DNA of 64,000 nucleotides from Petrolisthes cinctipes (Eukaryota; Arthropoda; Malacostraca; Decapoda; Porcellanidae): contig JAWQEG010000003.1 in the NCBI GenBank assembly GCA_033782935.1, positions 2,182,501 to 2,246,500 on the forward strand, read 5' to 3'. The notes under the pieces were generated by a model, which did no database searches, had not been told where the DNA came from, and saw only the letters and a list, made by a program, of their open reading frames with translations. Numbering within the stretch: the first letter of the stretch is position 1; each line of letters starts with the position of its first letter. Positions 42,001 to 55,100 of the stretch are shown here, in pieces. Made by a program: the position numbers and the translations under genes.

Positions 42001-45000
42001 AAGTCGATATGTGCATGCATCTTCTGTACCCGTTTATATCTCAAAATCAGGCTCAAAACACCCGAAAATTCGATATTTTGGGTTCCCAGAAGCGATCTGT
42101 ACATACCTACTCAGTGCTAGAATATTTTCAAAATATAGGCCCAAAACATGCTAAAAATCGATATTTTAGGTGCCCAAAGTCGATATCTCAAATACAGGCA
42201 CAAAACACCCAAAAATTCGACATTTTCGGGTCCCAGAAGCGATCTGTACATGCCTACTCCGTGTTAGAGTATTTTCAATTTACAGGCCCAAAACATACTG
42301 AAAATCGATCTTTTAGTTGCCCATAAGTCGATATGAGGATGCATCTTCTGTACCCGTTTACATATCAAATTCAGGCTCAAAACACCCGAAAACTCGATAT
42401 TTTGGGGTCCCAGAAGCTATCTGTACATTCCTATTCCTAGTTAGAATGTTTTCAAGATACAGACCCAAAACATGCTAAAAAACGATATATTAGGTGCCCA
42501 AAAGTCGATATGTGCATGCATCTTCTGTACACGTTTATATCTCAAATTCAGGCTCAAAACACCCGAAAATTCGATATTTTGGGGTTCCAGAAGCGATCTG
42601 TACATGTCTACTCAGTGCTAGAATATTTTCAAGATACAGACCCAAAACATGCTAAAAATCGATATTTTAGGTGCCCAAAGTCGATATCTCAAATTCAGGC
42701 CCAAAACACCCGAAAATTCGATATTTTGGGGTCCCAGAAGCGAACTGTACATGCTTACTCCGTGTTAGAGTATTTTCAAAATACAGGCCCAAAACATACT
42801 GAAAATCGATCTTTTAGGTGTCCAAAAGTCGATTTGTGCATGCATCTTCTGTACCCGTTTATATCCCAAATTCAACCTCAAAACACCCGAAAATTCAATA
42901 TTTTGGGGTCCCAGAGGCGATCTGTAAATGCCTACTCCGTGTTATAGTATTTTCAATATACAGGCCCAAAACATATTGAAAATCGATATTTTAGGTGACT
43001 AAAGTCAATATGTGTATGCATCTTCTGCACCCGTTTATATCCCAAATTCAACCTCAAAACACCCGAAAATTCAATATTTTGGGGTCCCAGAAGCGATCTG
43101 TACTTGCCTACTCCGTGTTAGAGTATTTTCAAAATACAGGCCCAAAACAAGCTGAAAATCGATATTTTAGGTGACTAAAGTCAATATGTGTATGCATCTT
43201 CTGCACCCGTTTATATCCCAAATTCAACCTCAAAACACCCGAAAATTCGATATTTTTAGGTCCCAGAAGCGATCTGTACATGCCTACTTAGTGCTAGAAT
43301 ATTTTCAAAATATAGGCCCAAAACATGCTAAAAATCGACATTTTAGGTGCCCTAAGTCGATATCTCAAAATCAGGCCCAAAACACCCGAAAATTCGATAT
43401 TTTGGGGTCCCAGAAGCGAACTGTACATGCCTACTCCGTGTTACAGTATTTCCAAAATACAGGCCCAAAACATACTGAAAATCGATCTTTTAGGTGCCTA
43501 AAAGTCGATATGTGCATTCATCTTCTGTACCCGTTTATATCTCAAATTCAGAATCCAAACACCCGAAAACTCGATATTTTAGGGTCCAAGAAGCGATCTG
43601 TACATGTCTAGTCAGTGCTAGAATGTTTTCAAAATATAGGCTCAAAATATGCTAAAAATCGATATTTTAAGTGTCCAAAGTCGATATGTGCATGCATCTT
43701 CTGTACCCGTTTATATCTCAAATTCAGGCTCAAAACACCCGAAAATTCGGTATTTTTGGCTCCTAGAAGCGATCTGTACATCCCTACTCCTAGTTAGAAT
43801 GTTTTCAAGATACAGACCCAAAACATGTTCAAAATCGTTATTTTAGGTGCCCAAAAGTCGATATGTGCATGCATCTTCTGTACCCGTTTATATCTCAAAT
43901 TCAGGCTCAAAACACCCAAAAATTCGATATTTTGGTGTCCCAGAAGCGATCTGTACATGCCTACTCCGTGTTAGAGTATTTTCAATATACAGGCCCAAAA
44001 CATACTGAAAATCGATCTTTTTGGTGCCCAAAAGTCGATATGTGGATGCATCTTCTGTGCCCGTTTATATCTCAAATTAAGGCTCAAAACACCCGAAAAT
44101 TCTATATTTTTGGGTCCCAGGAGCGATCTGTACATGCCTACTTAGTGCTAGAATTTTGTCAAAATATAGGCTTAAAACATGCTAAAAATCGTCATTTTAA
44201 GTGTCCAAAGTCGATATGTGCATTCATCATCTGTACCCGTTTATATCTCAAATTCAGGCTTAAAACACACAAAAATTCGATATTTTGGGGTCCCAGAAAC
44301 GATCTGTACTTGCCTACTCCGTGTTAGAATATTTTCAAAATACAGGCCCAAAACATGCTGAAAATCGATATTTTAGGTGACCAAAGTCAATATGTGTATG
44401 CATCTTCTGCACCCGTTTATATCCCAAATTCAACCTCAAAACACCCGAAAATTCGATATTTTTGGGTTCCAGAAGCGATCTGTACATGCCTACTCAGTGC
44501 TAGAATGTTTTCAAAATATAGGCTCAAAACATGCTAAAAATCGATATTTTAAGTATCCAAAGTCGATATGTGCATGCATCATCTGTACCCGTATATATCT
44601 CAAATTCAGGCTCAAAACACCCGAAAATTCGATATTTTGGGGTCCCAGAAGTAATCTGTACATGCCTACTTAGTGCTAGAATATTTTCAAAATATAGGCC
44701 CAAAACATGCTAAAAATCGATATTTTAGGTGCCCAAAGTCGATATCTCAAATTCAGGCCCAAAACACCCGAAAATTAGATATTTTGGGGTCCCAGAAGCG
44801 AACTGTACATGCCTACTCCGTGTTAGAGTATTTTCAAATTACAGGCCCAAAACATACTGAAAATCGATCTATTAGGTGCCCAAAAGTCGATATGTGCATG
44901 CATCTTCTGTACCCGTTTATATCTCAAATTCAGGCTCCAAACATCCGAAAATTCGATATTTTGGGGTCCCAGAAGCGATCTGTACATGCCTACTCAGATG

Positions 45001-46184
45001 CAGGCCCAAAACATGCTTAAAATCGATATTTTAGGTGCCCAAAGTCAACATGTGTATGCATCTTCTGCACTGGTTTATATCTTAAATGCAACCTCAAAAC
45101 ACCCGAAAAATCGATAATTTTGGGTTCCAGAAGCGATCTGTACATGTCTAGTCAGTGCTAGAACGTTTTCAAAATATAGGCTCAAAACATGCTAAAAATC
45201 GATATTTTAAGTGTCCAAAGTCGATATGTGCATGCATCTTCTGTACCCGTTTATATCTCAAATTCAGGCTCAAAACACCCGAAAATTCTATATTTTTGTG
45301 TCCCATTAGCGATCTGTACATGCCTACTTCTAGTTAGAGTATTTTCAAAACACAGACCCAAAACATGCTGAAAATCGATATTTTAGGTGCCCAAAGTCAA
45401 TATGTGCATGCATCTTCTGTACCCGTTTATATCTCAAATTCAGGCTCAAAACACCCGAAAATTCGGTATTTTTGGGTCCTAGAAGCGATCTGTACATCTC
45501 TACTCCTAGTTAGAATGTTTTCAAGATACAGACCCAAAACATGCTCAAAATCGATATTTTAGGTGCCCAAAAGTCGATATGTGCATGCATCTTCTGTACC
45601 CGTTTATATCTCAAAATCAGGCTCAAAAAACCCGAAAATTCGATATTTTGGGTTCCCAGAAGCGATCTGTACATACCTACTCAGTGCTAGAATATTTTCA
45701 AAATATAGGCCCAAAACATGCTAAAAATCGATATTTTAGGTGCCCAAAGTCGATATCTCAAATACAGGCACAAAACACCCAAAAATTCGACATTTTCGGG
45801 TCCCAGAAGCGATCTGTACATGCCTACTCCGTGTTAGAGTATTTTCAATTTACAGGCCCAAAACATACTGAAAATCGATCTTTTAGGTGCCCATAAGTCG
45901 ATATGAGGATGCATCTTCTGTACCCGTTTACATATCAAATTCAGGCTCAAAACACCCGAAAACTCGATATTTTGGGGTCCCAGAAGCTATCTGTACATTC
46001 CTATTCCTAGTTAGAATGTTTTCAAGATACAGACCCAAAACATGCTAAAAATCGATATATTAGGTGCCCAAAAGTCGATATGTGTATGCATCTTCTGTAC
46101 ACGTTTATATCTCAAATTCAGGCTCAAAACACCCGAAAATTCGATATTTTGGGGTTCCAGAAGCGATCTGTACATGTCTACTCA
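39045..46184 (+). repeat. Two tandem copies of a 3570-bp higher-order repeat
   Basis: Copy 1 is about 39045-42614 and copy 2 about 42615-46184. Landmarks are offset by exactly 3570 bp (39601/43171, 40045/43615, 40609/44179, 40961/44531, 41585/45155, 42009/45579, 42510/46080). Both carry rare variants such as GGCTCCTAGAAG, TTGTCAAAATATAGGCTTAAAAC and TCGTCATTTTAAG. A few private substitutions distinguish the copies (AATTAGATATTTT at about 39147 versus AATTCGATATTTT at 42717). The left and right flanks (37.0-39.4 and 46.1-48.3 kb) are also copies of each other. Confidence 0.92.
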
Positions 46185-48489
46185 GTGCTAGAATATTTTC
46201 AAAATATAGGCCCAAAACATGCTAAAAATCGATATTTTAGGTGCCCGAAGTCGATATCTCAAATTCAGGCCCAAAACACCGAAGAATTCGATATTTTGGG
46301 GTTCCAGAAGCGATCTGTACATGCCTACTCCGTGTAAGAGTATTTTCAATATACAGGCCCAAAACATACTGAAAATCGATCTTTTAGTTGCCCAAAAGTC
46401 GATATGTGGATGCATCTTCTGTACTCTTTTATATCTCAAATTCAGGCTCAAAACACCCGAAAATTCGATATTTTGGGGTCCCAGAAGCGATCTGTACTTG
46501 CCTACTCCGTGTTAGAGTATTTTCAAAATACAGGCCCAAAACAAGCTGAAAATCGATATTTTAGGTGACCAAAGTCAATATGTGTATGCATCTTCTGCAC
46601 CCGTTTATAACCCAAATTCAACCTCAAAACACCCGAAAATTCAATATTTTTTGGTCCCAGAAGCGATCTGTACATGCCTACTCAGTGCTAGAATTTTTTC
46701 AAAATATAGGCTCAAAACATGCTAACAATCTGTACCCGTTTATATCTCAAATTCTGGCTCAAAACACCGAAAATTCTATATTTTGGGGTCCCAGAAGTGA
46801 TCTGTACATGCCTACTTAGTGCTAGATTATTTTCAAAATATAGGACACTTAAATGTGCATGCATCATCTGTACCCGTTTATATCTCAAATTCAGGCTCAA
46901 AACACCCGAAAATTCGATATTTTGGGGTCCCAGAAGCGATCTGTACATGCCTATTCAGATGCAGGCTTAAAACATGCTGAAAATTGACATTTTAGGTGCC
47001 CAAAGTCAACATGTGTATGCATCTTCTGCACTCGTTTATTTTTCAAATTCAACCTCAAAACACCCGAAAATTCGATAATTTTGGGTCCCAGAAGCGATCT
47101 GTACATGTCTAGTCAGTGCTAGAACGTTTTCAAAATATAGGCTCAAAACATGCTAAAAATCGATATTTTAAGTGTCCAAAGTTGATATGTGCATGCATCT
47201 TCTGTAACCGTTTATATCTCAAAATCAGGCTCAAACGACCCGAAAATTCGATATTTTGGGGTCCCAGAAGCGACCTGTACATGCCTACTCAGGGCAAGAA
47301 TATTTTCAAAATATAGGCCCAAAACATGCTAAAAAATCGATATTTCAGGTGCCCAAAGTCGATATCTCAAATTCAGGCCCAAAACACCCAAAAATTCGAT
47401 ATTTTGGGGTCCCAGAAGCGATCTGTACATGCCTACTCCGTGTTAGAGTATTTTCAATATACAGGCCCAAAACATACTGAAAATCGATCTTTTAGGTGCC
47501 CAAAAGTCGATATGTGGATGCATCTTCTGTACCCGTTTATATCTCAAATTCAGGCTCAGAACACCCGAAAATTCGATATTTTGGGGTCCCAAAGGCGATC
47601 TGTACTTGCCTACTCCGTGTTAGAGTATTTCTGAAATACAGGCCCAAAACAAGCTGAAAATCGATATTTTAGGTGACCAAATTCAATATGTGTATGAATC
47701 TTCTGCACCCGTTTATATCCCAAATTCAAACTCAAAACACCCGAAAATTCGATATTTTTGGGTCCCAGGAGTGATCTGTACATGCCTACTCAGTGCTAGA
47801 ATATTTTCAAAATATAGGCTCAAAACATGCTAAAAATCGATATTTTAAGTGTCCAAAGTCGATAGGTGCATGCATTATCTGTACCCGTTTATATCTCAAA
47901 TTCAGGCTCAAAACACCCGAAAATTCGATATTTTGGGGTCCCAGATGTGATCTGTACATGCCTACTTATTGCTAGAATATTTTCAAGATACAGACCCAAA
48001 ACATGCTAAAAATCGATATTTTAGGTGCCCAAAGTCGATATCTCAAATTCATGCCCAAAACACCCGAAAATTCGATATTTTGGGGTCCCAGAAGCGAACT
48101 GTACATGCCTACTCCGTGTTAGAGTATTTTCAAAATACAGGCCCAAAACATACTGAAAATCGATCTTTTAGGTGTCCAAAAGTCGATTTGTGCATGCATC
48201 TTCTGTACCCGTTTATATCCCAAATTCAACCTCAAAACACCCGAAAATTCAATATTTTGGGGTCCCAGAGGCGATCTGTAAATGCCTACTCCGTGTTATA
48301 GTATTTTCAATATACAGGCCCAAAACATATTGAAAATCGATCTTTTAGGTGCCCAAAAGTCGATATGTGGATGTATCTTCTGTACCCGTTTATATCTCAA
48401 ATTCAGAATCCAAACACCCGAAAACTCGATATTTTAGGGTCCAAGAAGCGATCTGTACATGTCTAGTCAGTGCTAGAATGTTTTCAATA

Positions 48490-50040
48490 TATAGGCTCAA
48501 AACATGCTAAAAATCGATATTTTAAGTGTCCAAAGTCGATATGTGCATGCATCATCTGTACCCGTTTATATCTCAAATTCAGGCTCAAAACACCGGAAAT
48601 CTAGATATTTTGGGGTCCGAGAAGTGATTTGTACATGCCTACTTAATGCTAGAATATTTTCAAAATATAGGCCCAAAACATGCTAAAAATCGATATTTTA
48701 GGTGCCCAAAGTCGAGATCTCAAATTCAGGGCCAAAACACCCAAAAATTCGATATTTTGGGGTCCCAGAAGCGATCTGTACATGCCTACTCCGTGTTAGA
48801 GTAATCTCAATATACAGGCCCAAAACATACTGAAAATCGATCTTTTAGGAGCCCAAAAGTCAATATGTGTATGCATCTTCTGCACCCGTTTATATCCCAA
48901 ATTCAACATCAAAACACCCGCAAAATCGATATTTTTGGGTCCCAGAAGCGATCTGTACATGCCTAGTCAGTGCTAGATTGTTTTCAAAATATAGGCTCAA
49001 AATATGCTAAAAATCGATATTTTAAGTGTCCAAAGTCGATATGTGCATGCATCATCTGTACCCGTTTATATCTCAAATTCAGGCTCAAAACGCCCAAAAA
49101 TTTGTTATTTTGGGGTCCCAGAAGTGATCTTTACATGCCTACTTAGTGCTAGAATATTTTCAAAATATAGGCCCAAAACATTCTAAAAATCGATATTTTA
49201 GGTGCCCAAAGTCGATATATCTTAAATTCAGGCCCAAAACACCCGAAAATTCGATATTTTGGGGTCCCAGAAGCGATCTGTACATGCCTACTCCGTTTTA
49301 GAGTATTCTCAATATACAGGCTCAAAACATACTGAAAATCGATCTTTTAGGTGGCCAAAAGTCAATATGTGTATGAATCTTCTGCACCCGTTTATATCCC
49401 AAATTCAACATCAAAACACCTGAAAAATCGATATTTTTGGGTCCCAGAAGCGATCTGTACATGCCTACTCAGTGCTAGAATGTTTTCAAAATATAGGCTC
49501 AAAAAATGCTAAAAATCGATATTTTAAGTGTCCAAAGTCGATATGTGCATGCATCATCTGTACCCGTTTATATCTCAAATTCATGCTCAAAACGCCCGAA
49601 AATTTGTTATTTTGGGGTCCCAGAAGTGATCTGTACATGCCTACTTAGTGCTAGAATATTTTCAAAATAAAGGCCCAAAACATGCTAAAAATCGATATTT
49701 TAGGTGCCCAAAGTCGATATATCCAAATTCAGGCCCAAAACACTCGAAAATTCGATATTTTGGGGTCCCAGAAGCGAACTGTACATGCCTACTCCGTGTT
49801 AGAGTATTTTCAAAATACAGGCCCAAAACATACTGAAAATCGATCTTTTAGGTGCCCAAAAGTCGATATGTGCATGCATCATCTGTACCCGTTTATATCT
49901 CAAATTCAGGCTCAAAACACCCGAAAATTCGATATTTTGGGGTCCCAGAAGTGATCTGTACATGCCTACTTAGTGCTAGAATATTTTTAAAATATAGGCC
50001 CAAAACATGCTGAAAATCGATATTTAAGGTGCCCAAGGTC
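48490..50040 (+). repeat. 500-505-bp trimer units (176+147+177)
   Basis: Equivalent monomers start at about 48504, 49004 and 49508. Each unit comprises a full monomer with GTCCAAAGTCGATATG, a 147-bp deletion monomer and a 177-bp monomer with GATC(T)TTTAGG. Variants such as CTCAAAACGCCC and AATTTGTTATTTTGG are shared by the second and third units. The stretch from about 50.0 to 52.1 kb holds further monomers with a local 324-bp duplication (about 51.0-51.3 versus 51.3-51.6 kb). Confidence 0.7.
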
Positions 50041-52149
50041 GATATCTCAAATTCAGGCCCAAAACACCCGAAAATTCGATATTTTGGGGTCCCAGAAGCG
50101 AACTGTACATGCCTATTCCGTGTTAGAGTATTTTCAAAATACAGGCCCAAAACATACTGAAAATCGATCATTTATGTGCCCAAAAGTCGATATGTGCATG
50201 CATCTTCTGTATCCGTTTATATCTCAAATTCAGGCTCCAAACACCCGAAAATTTGATATTTTGGGGTCCCAGAAGTGATCTGTACATGCCTACTCAGATG
50301 CAGACCCAAAACATGCTGAAAATCGATATTTTAGGTGCCTAGAGTCAACATGTGTATGCATCTTCTGCACTCGTTTATATCTCAAATTTAACCTCAAAAC
50401 ACCCGATAATTCGATAATTTTGGGTCCAAGAAGCGATCTGTACATGTCTAGTCAGTGCTAGAATGTTTTAAAAATATAGGCTCAAAACATGCTAAAAATC
50501 GATATTTTAAGTGTCCAAAGTCGATATGTGCATGCATCTTCTGTACCCGTTTATATCTCAAATAAGGCTCAAAACACCGGAAAATTCGATATTTTTGGGT
50601 CCCAGAAGCGATCTGTACATACCTACTCCTAGTTAGAGTATTTTCAAAATATAGGCCCAAAACATGCTGAAAATCGATATTTTAGGTGCCCAAAGTCAAT
50701 ATGTGCATGCATATTCTGTACCCGTTTATATCTCTAATTCAGGCTCAAAACACCCGAAAATTCGGTATTTTTGGGTCCTAGAAGCGATCTGTACATCCCT
50801 AGTCCTAGTTAGAATGTTTTCAAGATACAGACCCAAAACATGCTCAAAATCGATATTTTAGGTGCCCAAAAGTCGATATGTGCATGCATCTTCTGTACCC
50901 GTTTATATCTCAAATTCAGGCTCAAAACACCCGAAAGTTTGATATTTTGGGGTCCCAGAAGCGATCTGTACATGCCTACTCAGTGCTGGAATATTTTCAA
51001 AATATATGCCCAAAACATGCTAAAAATCGATATTTTAGGTGCCCAAAGTCGATATCTCAAATTCAGGCCCAAAACACCAAAAAACTCGATATTTTGGGGT
51101 CCCGGAAGCGATCTGTACATGCCTACTCCGTGTTAGAGTATTTTCAATATATAGGCCCAAAATATACAGAAAATCGATCTTTTAGGTGCCCAAAAGTCAA
51201 TATGTGGATGCATCTTCTGTACCCGTTTATATTTTAAATTCAACATCAAAACACCCGAAAAATCGATATTTTTGGGTCCCAGAAGCGATCTGAACATGCC
51301 TAGTCAGTGCTAGAATGTTTTTAAAATATATGCCCAAAACATGCTACAAATCGATATTTTAGGTGCCCAAAGTCGATATCTCAAATTCAGGCCCAAAACA
51401 CCAAAAAACTCGATATTTTGGGGTCCCGGAAGCGATCTGTACATGCCTACTCCGTGTTAGAGTATTTTCAATATATAGGCCCAAAATATACTGAAAATCG
51501 ATCCTTTAGGTGCCCAAAAGTCAATATGTGGATGCATATTCTGTACCCGTTTATATTTCAAATTCAGGCTCAAAACACCCGAAATTTCGATATTTTGGGG
51601 TCCCAGTAGGGATCTGTACTTGCCTACTCAGTGCTAGAATGTTTTCAAAATATAGGCTCAAAACATGCTAAAAATCTATATTTTAAGTGTCCAAAGTCGA
51701 TATGTGCATGCATCATCTGTACCCGTTTATATCTCAAATTAAGGCTCAAAACACCCGAAAAATCGATATTTTGGGGTCCCAGAAGTAATCTGTACATGCC
51801 TACTTAGTGCCAGAATATTTTCAAAATATAGGCCCAAAACATGCTAAAAATCGATATTTTAGGTGCCCAAAGTCGATATCTCAAATTCATGCCCAAAACA
51901 CCCGAAAATTCGATATTTTGGGGTCCCAGAAGCAAACTGTACATGCCTACTCCGTGTTAAAGTATTATCAAAATACAGGCCCAAAACATACTGAAAATCG
52001 ATCTTTTAAGTGACCAAAAGTCGATATGTGCATGCATCATCTGTACCCGTTTATATCTCAAATTCAGGCTCAAAACACCCGAAAATTCGATATTTTGGGG
52101 TCCCAGAAGTGATCTGTACATGCCTACTTAGTGCTAGAATATTTTCAAA

Positions 52150-55100
52150 ATATAGGCCCAAAACATGCTAAAAATCGATATTTTAGTTGCCCAATGTCGA
52201 TATCTCAAATTCAGGCCCAAAACACCAGAAAATTCGTTATTTTGGGGTCCCAGAAGCGAACTGTACATGCCTACTCCGTGTTAAAGCATTTTCAAAATAT
52301 AGGCCCAAAACTTACTGAAAATCGATCTTTTAGGTGCCCAAAAGTCGATATGTGCATGCATCTTCTGTACCCGTTTATATCTCAAATTCAGTCTCAAAAC
52401 ACCCGAAAATTCGGTATTTTGGGGTCCCAGAAGCGATCTGTACATGACTACTCAGATGCAGGCCCAAAACATGCTGAAAATCGATATTTTATTTGCTCAA
52501 AGTCAACATGTGTATGCATCTTCTGCACTCGTTTATATCTCAAATTTAACCTCAAAACACCCAAAAATTCGATAATTTTGGGTCCAAGAAGCGATCTGTA
52601 CATGTCTAGTCAGTGCTAGAATGTTTTCAAAATATAGGCTCAAAAAATGCTAAAAATCGATATTTTAAATGTCCAAAGTCGATATGTGCATGCATCTTCT
52701 GTACCCGTTTATATCTCAAATAAGGCTCAAAACACCCGAAAATTCGATATTTTTGGATCCCAGAAGCGATCTGTACATGCCTACTCCTAGTTAGAGTATT
52801 TTCAAAATACATGCCCAAAACATGCTGAAAATCGATATTTTAGGTGCCCAAAGTCAATATGTGCATGCATATTCTGTACCCGTTTATATCTCAAATTCGG
52901 GCTCGAAACCCCCGAAAACTCGTTATTTTTGGGTCCAAGAAGCGATCTGTACATCCCTACTCCTAGTTAGAATGTTTTCAAGATACAGACCCAAAACATG
53001 CTCAAAATCGATATTTTGGGTGCTTAAAAGTCGATATGTGCATGCATCTTCTGTACCCGTTTATATATCAAATTCAGGCTCAAAACGCCCGAAAATTTGT
53101 TATTTTGGGGTCCCAGAAGTGATCTGTACATGCCTACTTAGTGCTAGAATATTTTCAAAATATAGGCACAAAACATGCTAAAAATCGATATTTTAGGTGC
53201 CCAAAGTCGATATATCCAAATTTAGGCCCAAAACACCCGAAAATTCGATATTTTGGAGTCCCAGAAGCGAACTGTACATGCCTACTCCGTGTTAGAGTAT
53301 TTTCAAATTACAGGCCCAAAACATAATAAAAATAGATCCTTTAGGTGCCCAAAAGTCGATATGTGCATGCATCTTCTGTACCCGTTTATATCCCAAATTC
53401 AACCTCAAATCATCCGAAAATTCGATATTTTTGGGTCCCAGAAGCGATCTGTACATGCCTACTCAGTGCTAGAATGTTTTCAAAATATAGGCTCAAAACA
53501 TGCTAAAAATCGATATTTTAAGTGTCCAAAGTCGATATGTGCATGCATCATCTGTACCCGTTTATATCTCAAATTCAGGCTCAAAACCCCCGAAAATTCA
53601 ATATTTTGGGGTCCCAGAAGTGATCTGTACATGCCTACTTAGTGCTAGAATATTTTCAAAATATAGGCCCAAAACATGCTAAAAATCGATATTTTAGTTG
53701 CCCAAAGTCGATATCCCAAATTCAGGCCCAAAACACCCGAAAATTCGATATTTTGGGGTCCCAGAAGCGAACTGTACATGCCTATTCCGTGTTAGAGTAT
53801 TTTCAAAATACAGGCCCAAAACATACTGATAATCGATCTTTTAGGTGCCCAAAAGTCGATATGTGGATGCATCTTCTGTACCCGTTTATATCTCAAATTC
53901 AGGCTCAAAACACCCGAAAGTTCGATATTTTAGGGTCCCAGAAGCGATCTGTACATGCCTACTCAGTGCTAGAATATTTTCAAAATATATGCCCAAAACA
54001 TGCTAAAAATCGATATTGTAGGTGCCCAAAAGTCAATATGTGGATGCATCTTCTGTACCCGTTTATATTTTAAATTCAACATCAAAACACCCGAAAAATC
54101 GATATTTTTGGGTCCCAGAAGCGATCTGAACATGCCTAGTCAGTGCTAGAATGTTTTTAAAATATAGGCCCAAAACATGCTAAAAATCGATATTTTAGTT
54201 GCCCAATGTCGATATCTCAAATTCAGGCCCAAAACACCAGAAAATTCGTTATTTAGGGGTCCCAGAAGCGAACTGTACATGCCTACTCCGTGTTAAAGCA
54301 TTTTCAAAATATAGGCCCAAAACTTACTGAAAATCGATCTTTTAGGTGCCCAAAAGTCGATATGTGCATGCATCTTCTGTACCCGTTTATATCTCAAATT
54401 CAAGCTGAAAACACCCGAAAATTCGATATTTTGGGGTCCCAGAAGCGATCTGTACATGCCTACTCAGATGCAGGCCCAAAACATGCTGAAAATCGATATT
54501 TTATTTGCCCAAAGTCAACATGTGTATGCATCTTCTGCACTCGTTTATATCTCAAATTTAACCTCAAAACACCCGAAAATTCGATAATTTTGGGTCCAAG
54601 AAGCGATCTGTACATGTCTAGTCAGTGCTAGAATGTTTTCAAAATATAGGCTTAAAAAATGCTAAAAATCGATATTTTAAATGACCAAAGTCGATATGTG
54701 CATGCATCTTCTGTACCCGTTTATATCTCAAATAAGGCTCAAAACACCCGAAAATTCGATATTTTTGGATCCCAGAAGCGATCTGTACATGCCTACTCCT
54801 AGTTAGAGTATTTTCAAAATACAGGCCCAAAACATGCTGAAAATCGATATTTTAGGTGCCCAAAGTCAATATGTGCATGCATATTCTGTACCCGTTTATA
54901 TCTCAAATTCAAGCTCGAAACCCCCGAAAATTCGTTATTTTTGGGTCCTAGAAGCGATCTGTACATCCCTACTCCTAGTTAGTGTGTTTTCAAGATACAG
55001 ACCCAAAACATGCTCAAAATCGATATTTTGGGTGCTTAAAAGTCGATATGTGCATGCATCTTCTGTACCCGTTTATATCTCAAATTCAGGCTCAAAACGC

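Larger units (their letters stand above)
37009..48301 (+). repeat. Segments at 37.0-39.4 and 46.1-48.3 kb repeated at about 8.92 kb
   Basis: Landmarks 37640/46565, 38192/47116, 38402/47326 and 39045/47969 are offset by 8924-8925 bp, and the order of monomer variants is conserved through both segments. They flank the 3570-bp tandem duplication. A plausible history is a unit that first duplicated as a whole and then expanded internally. Confidence 0.8.
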
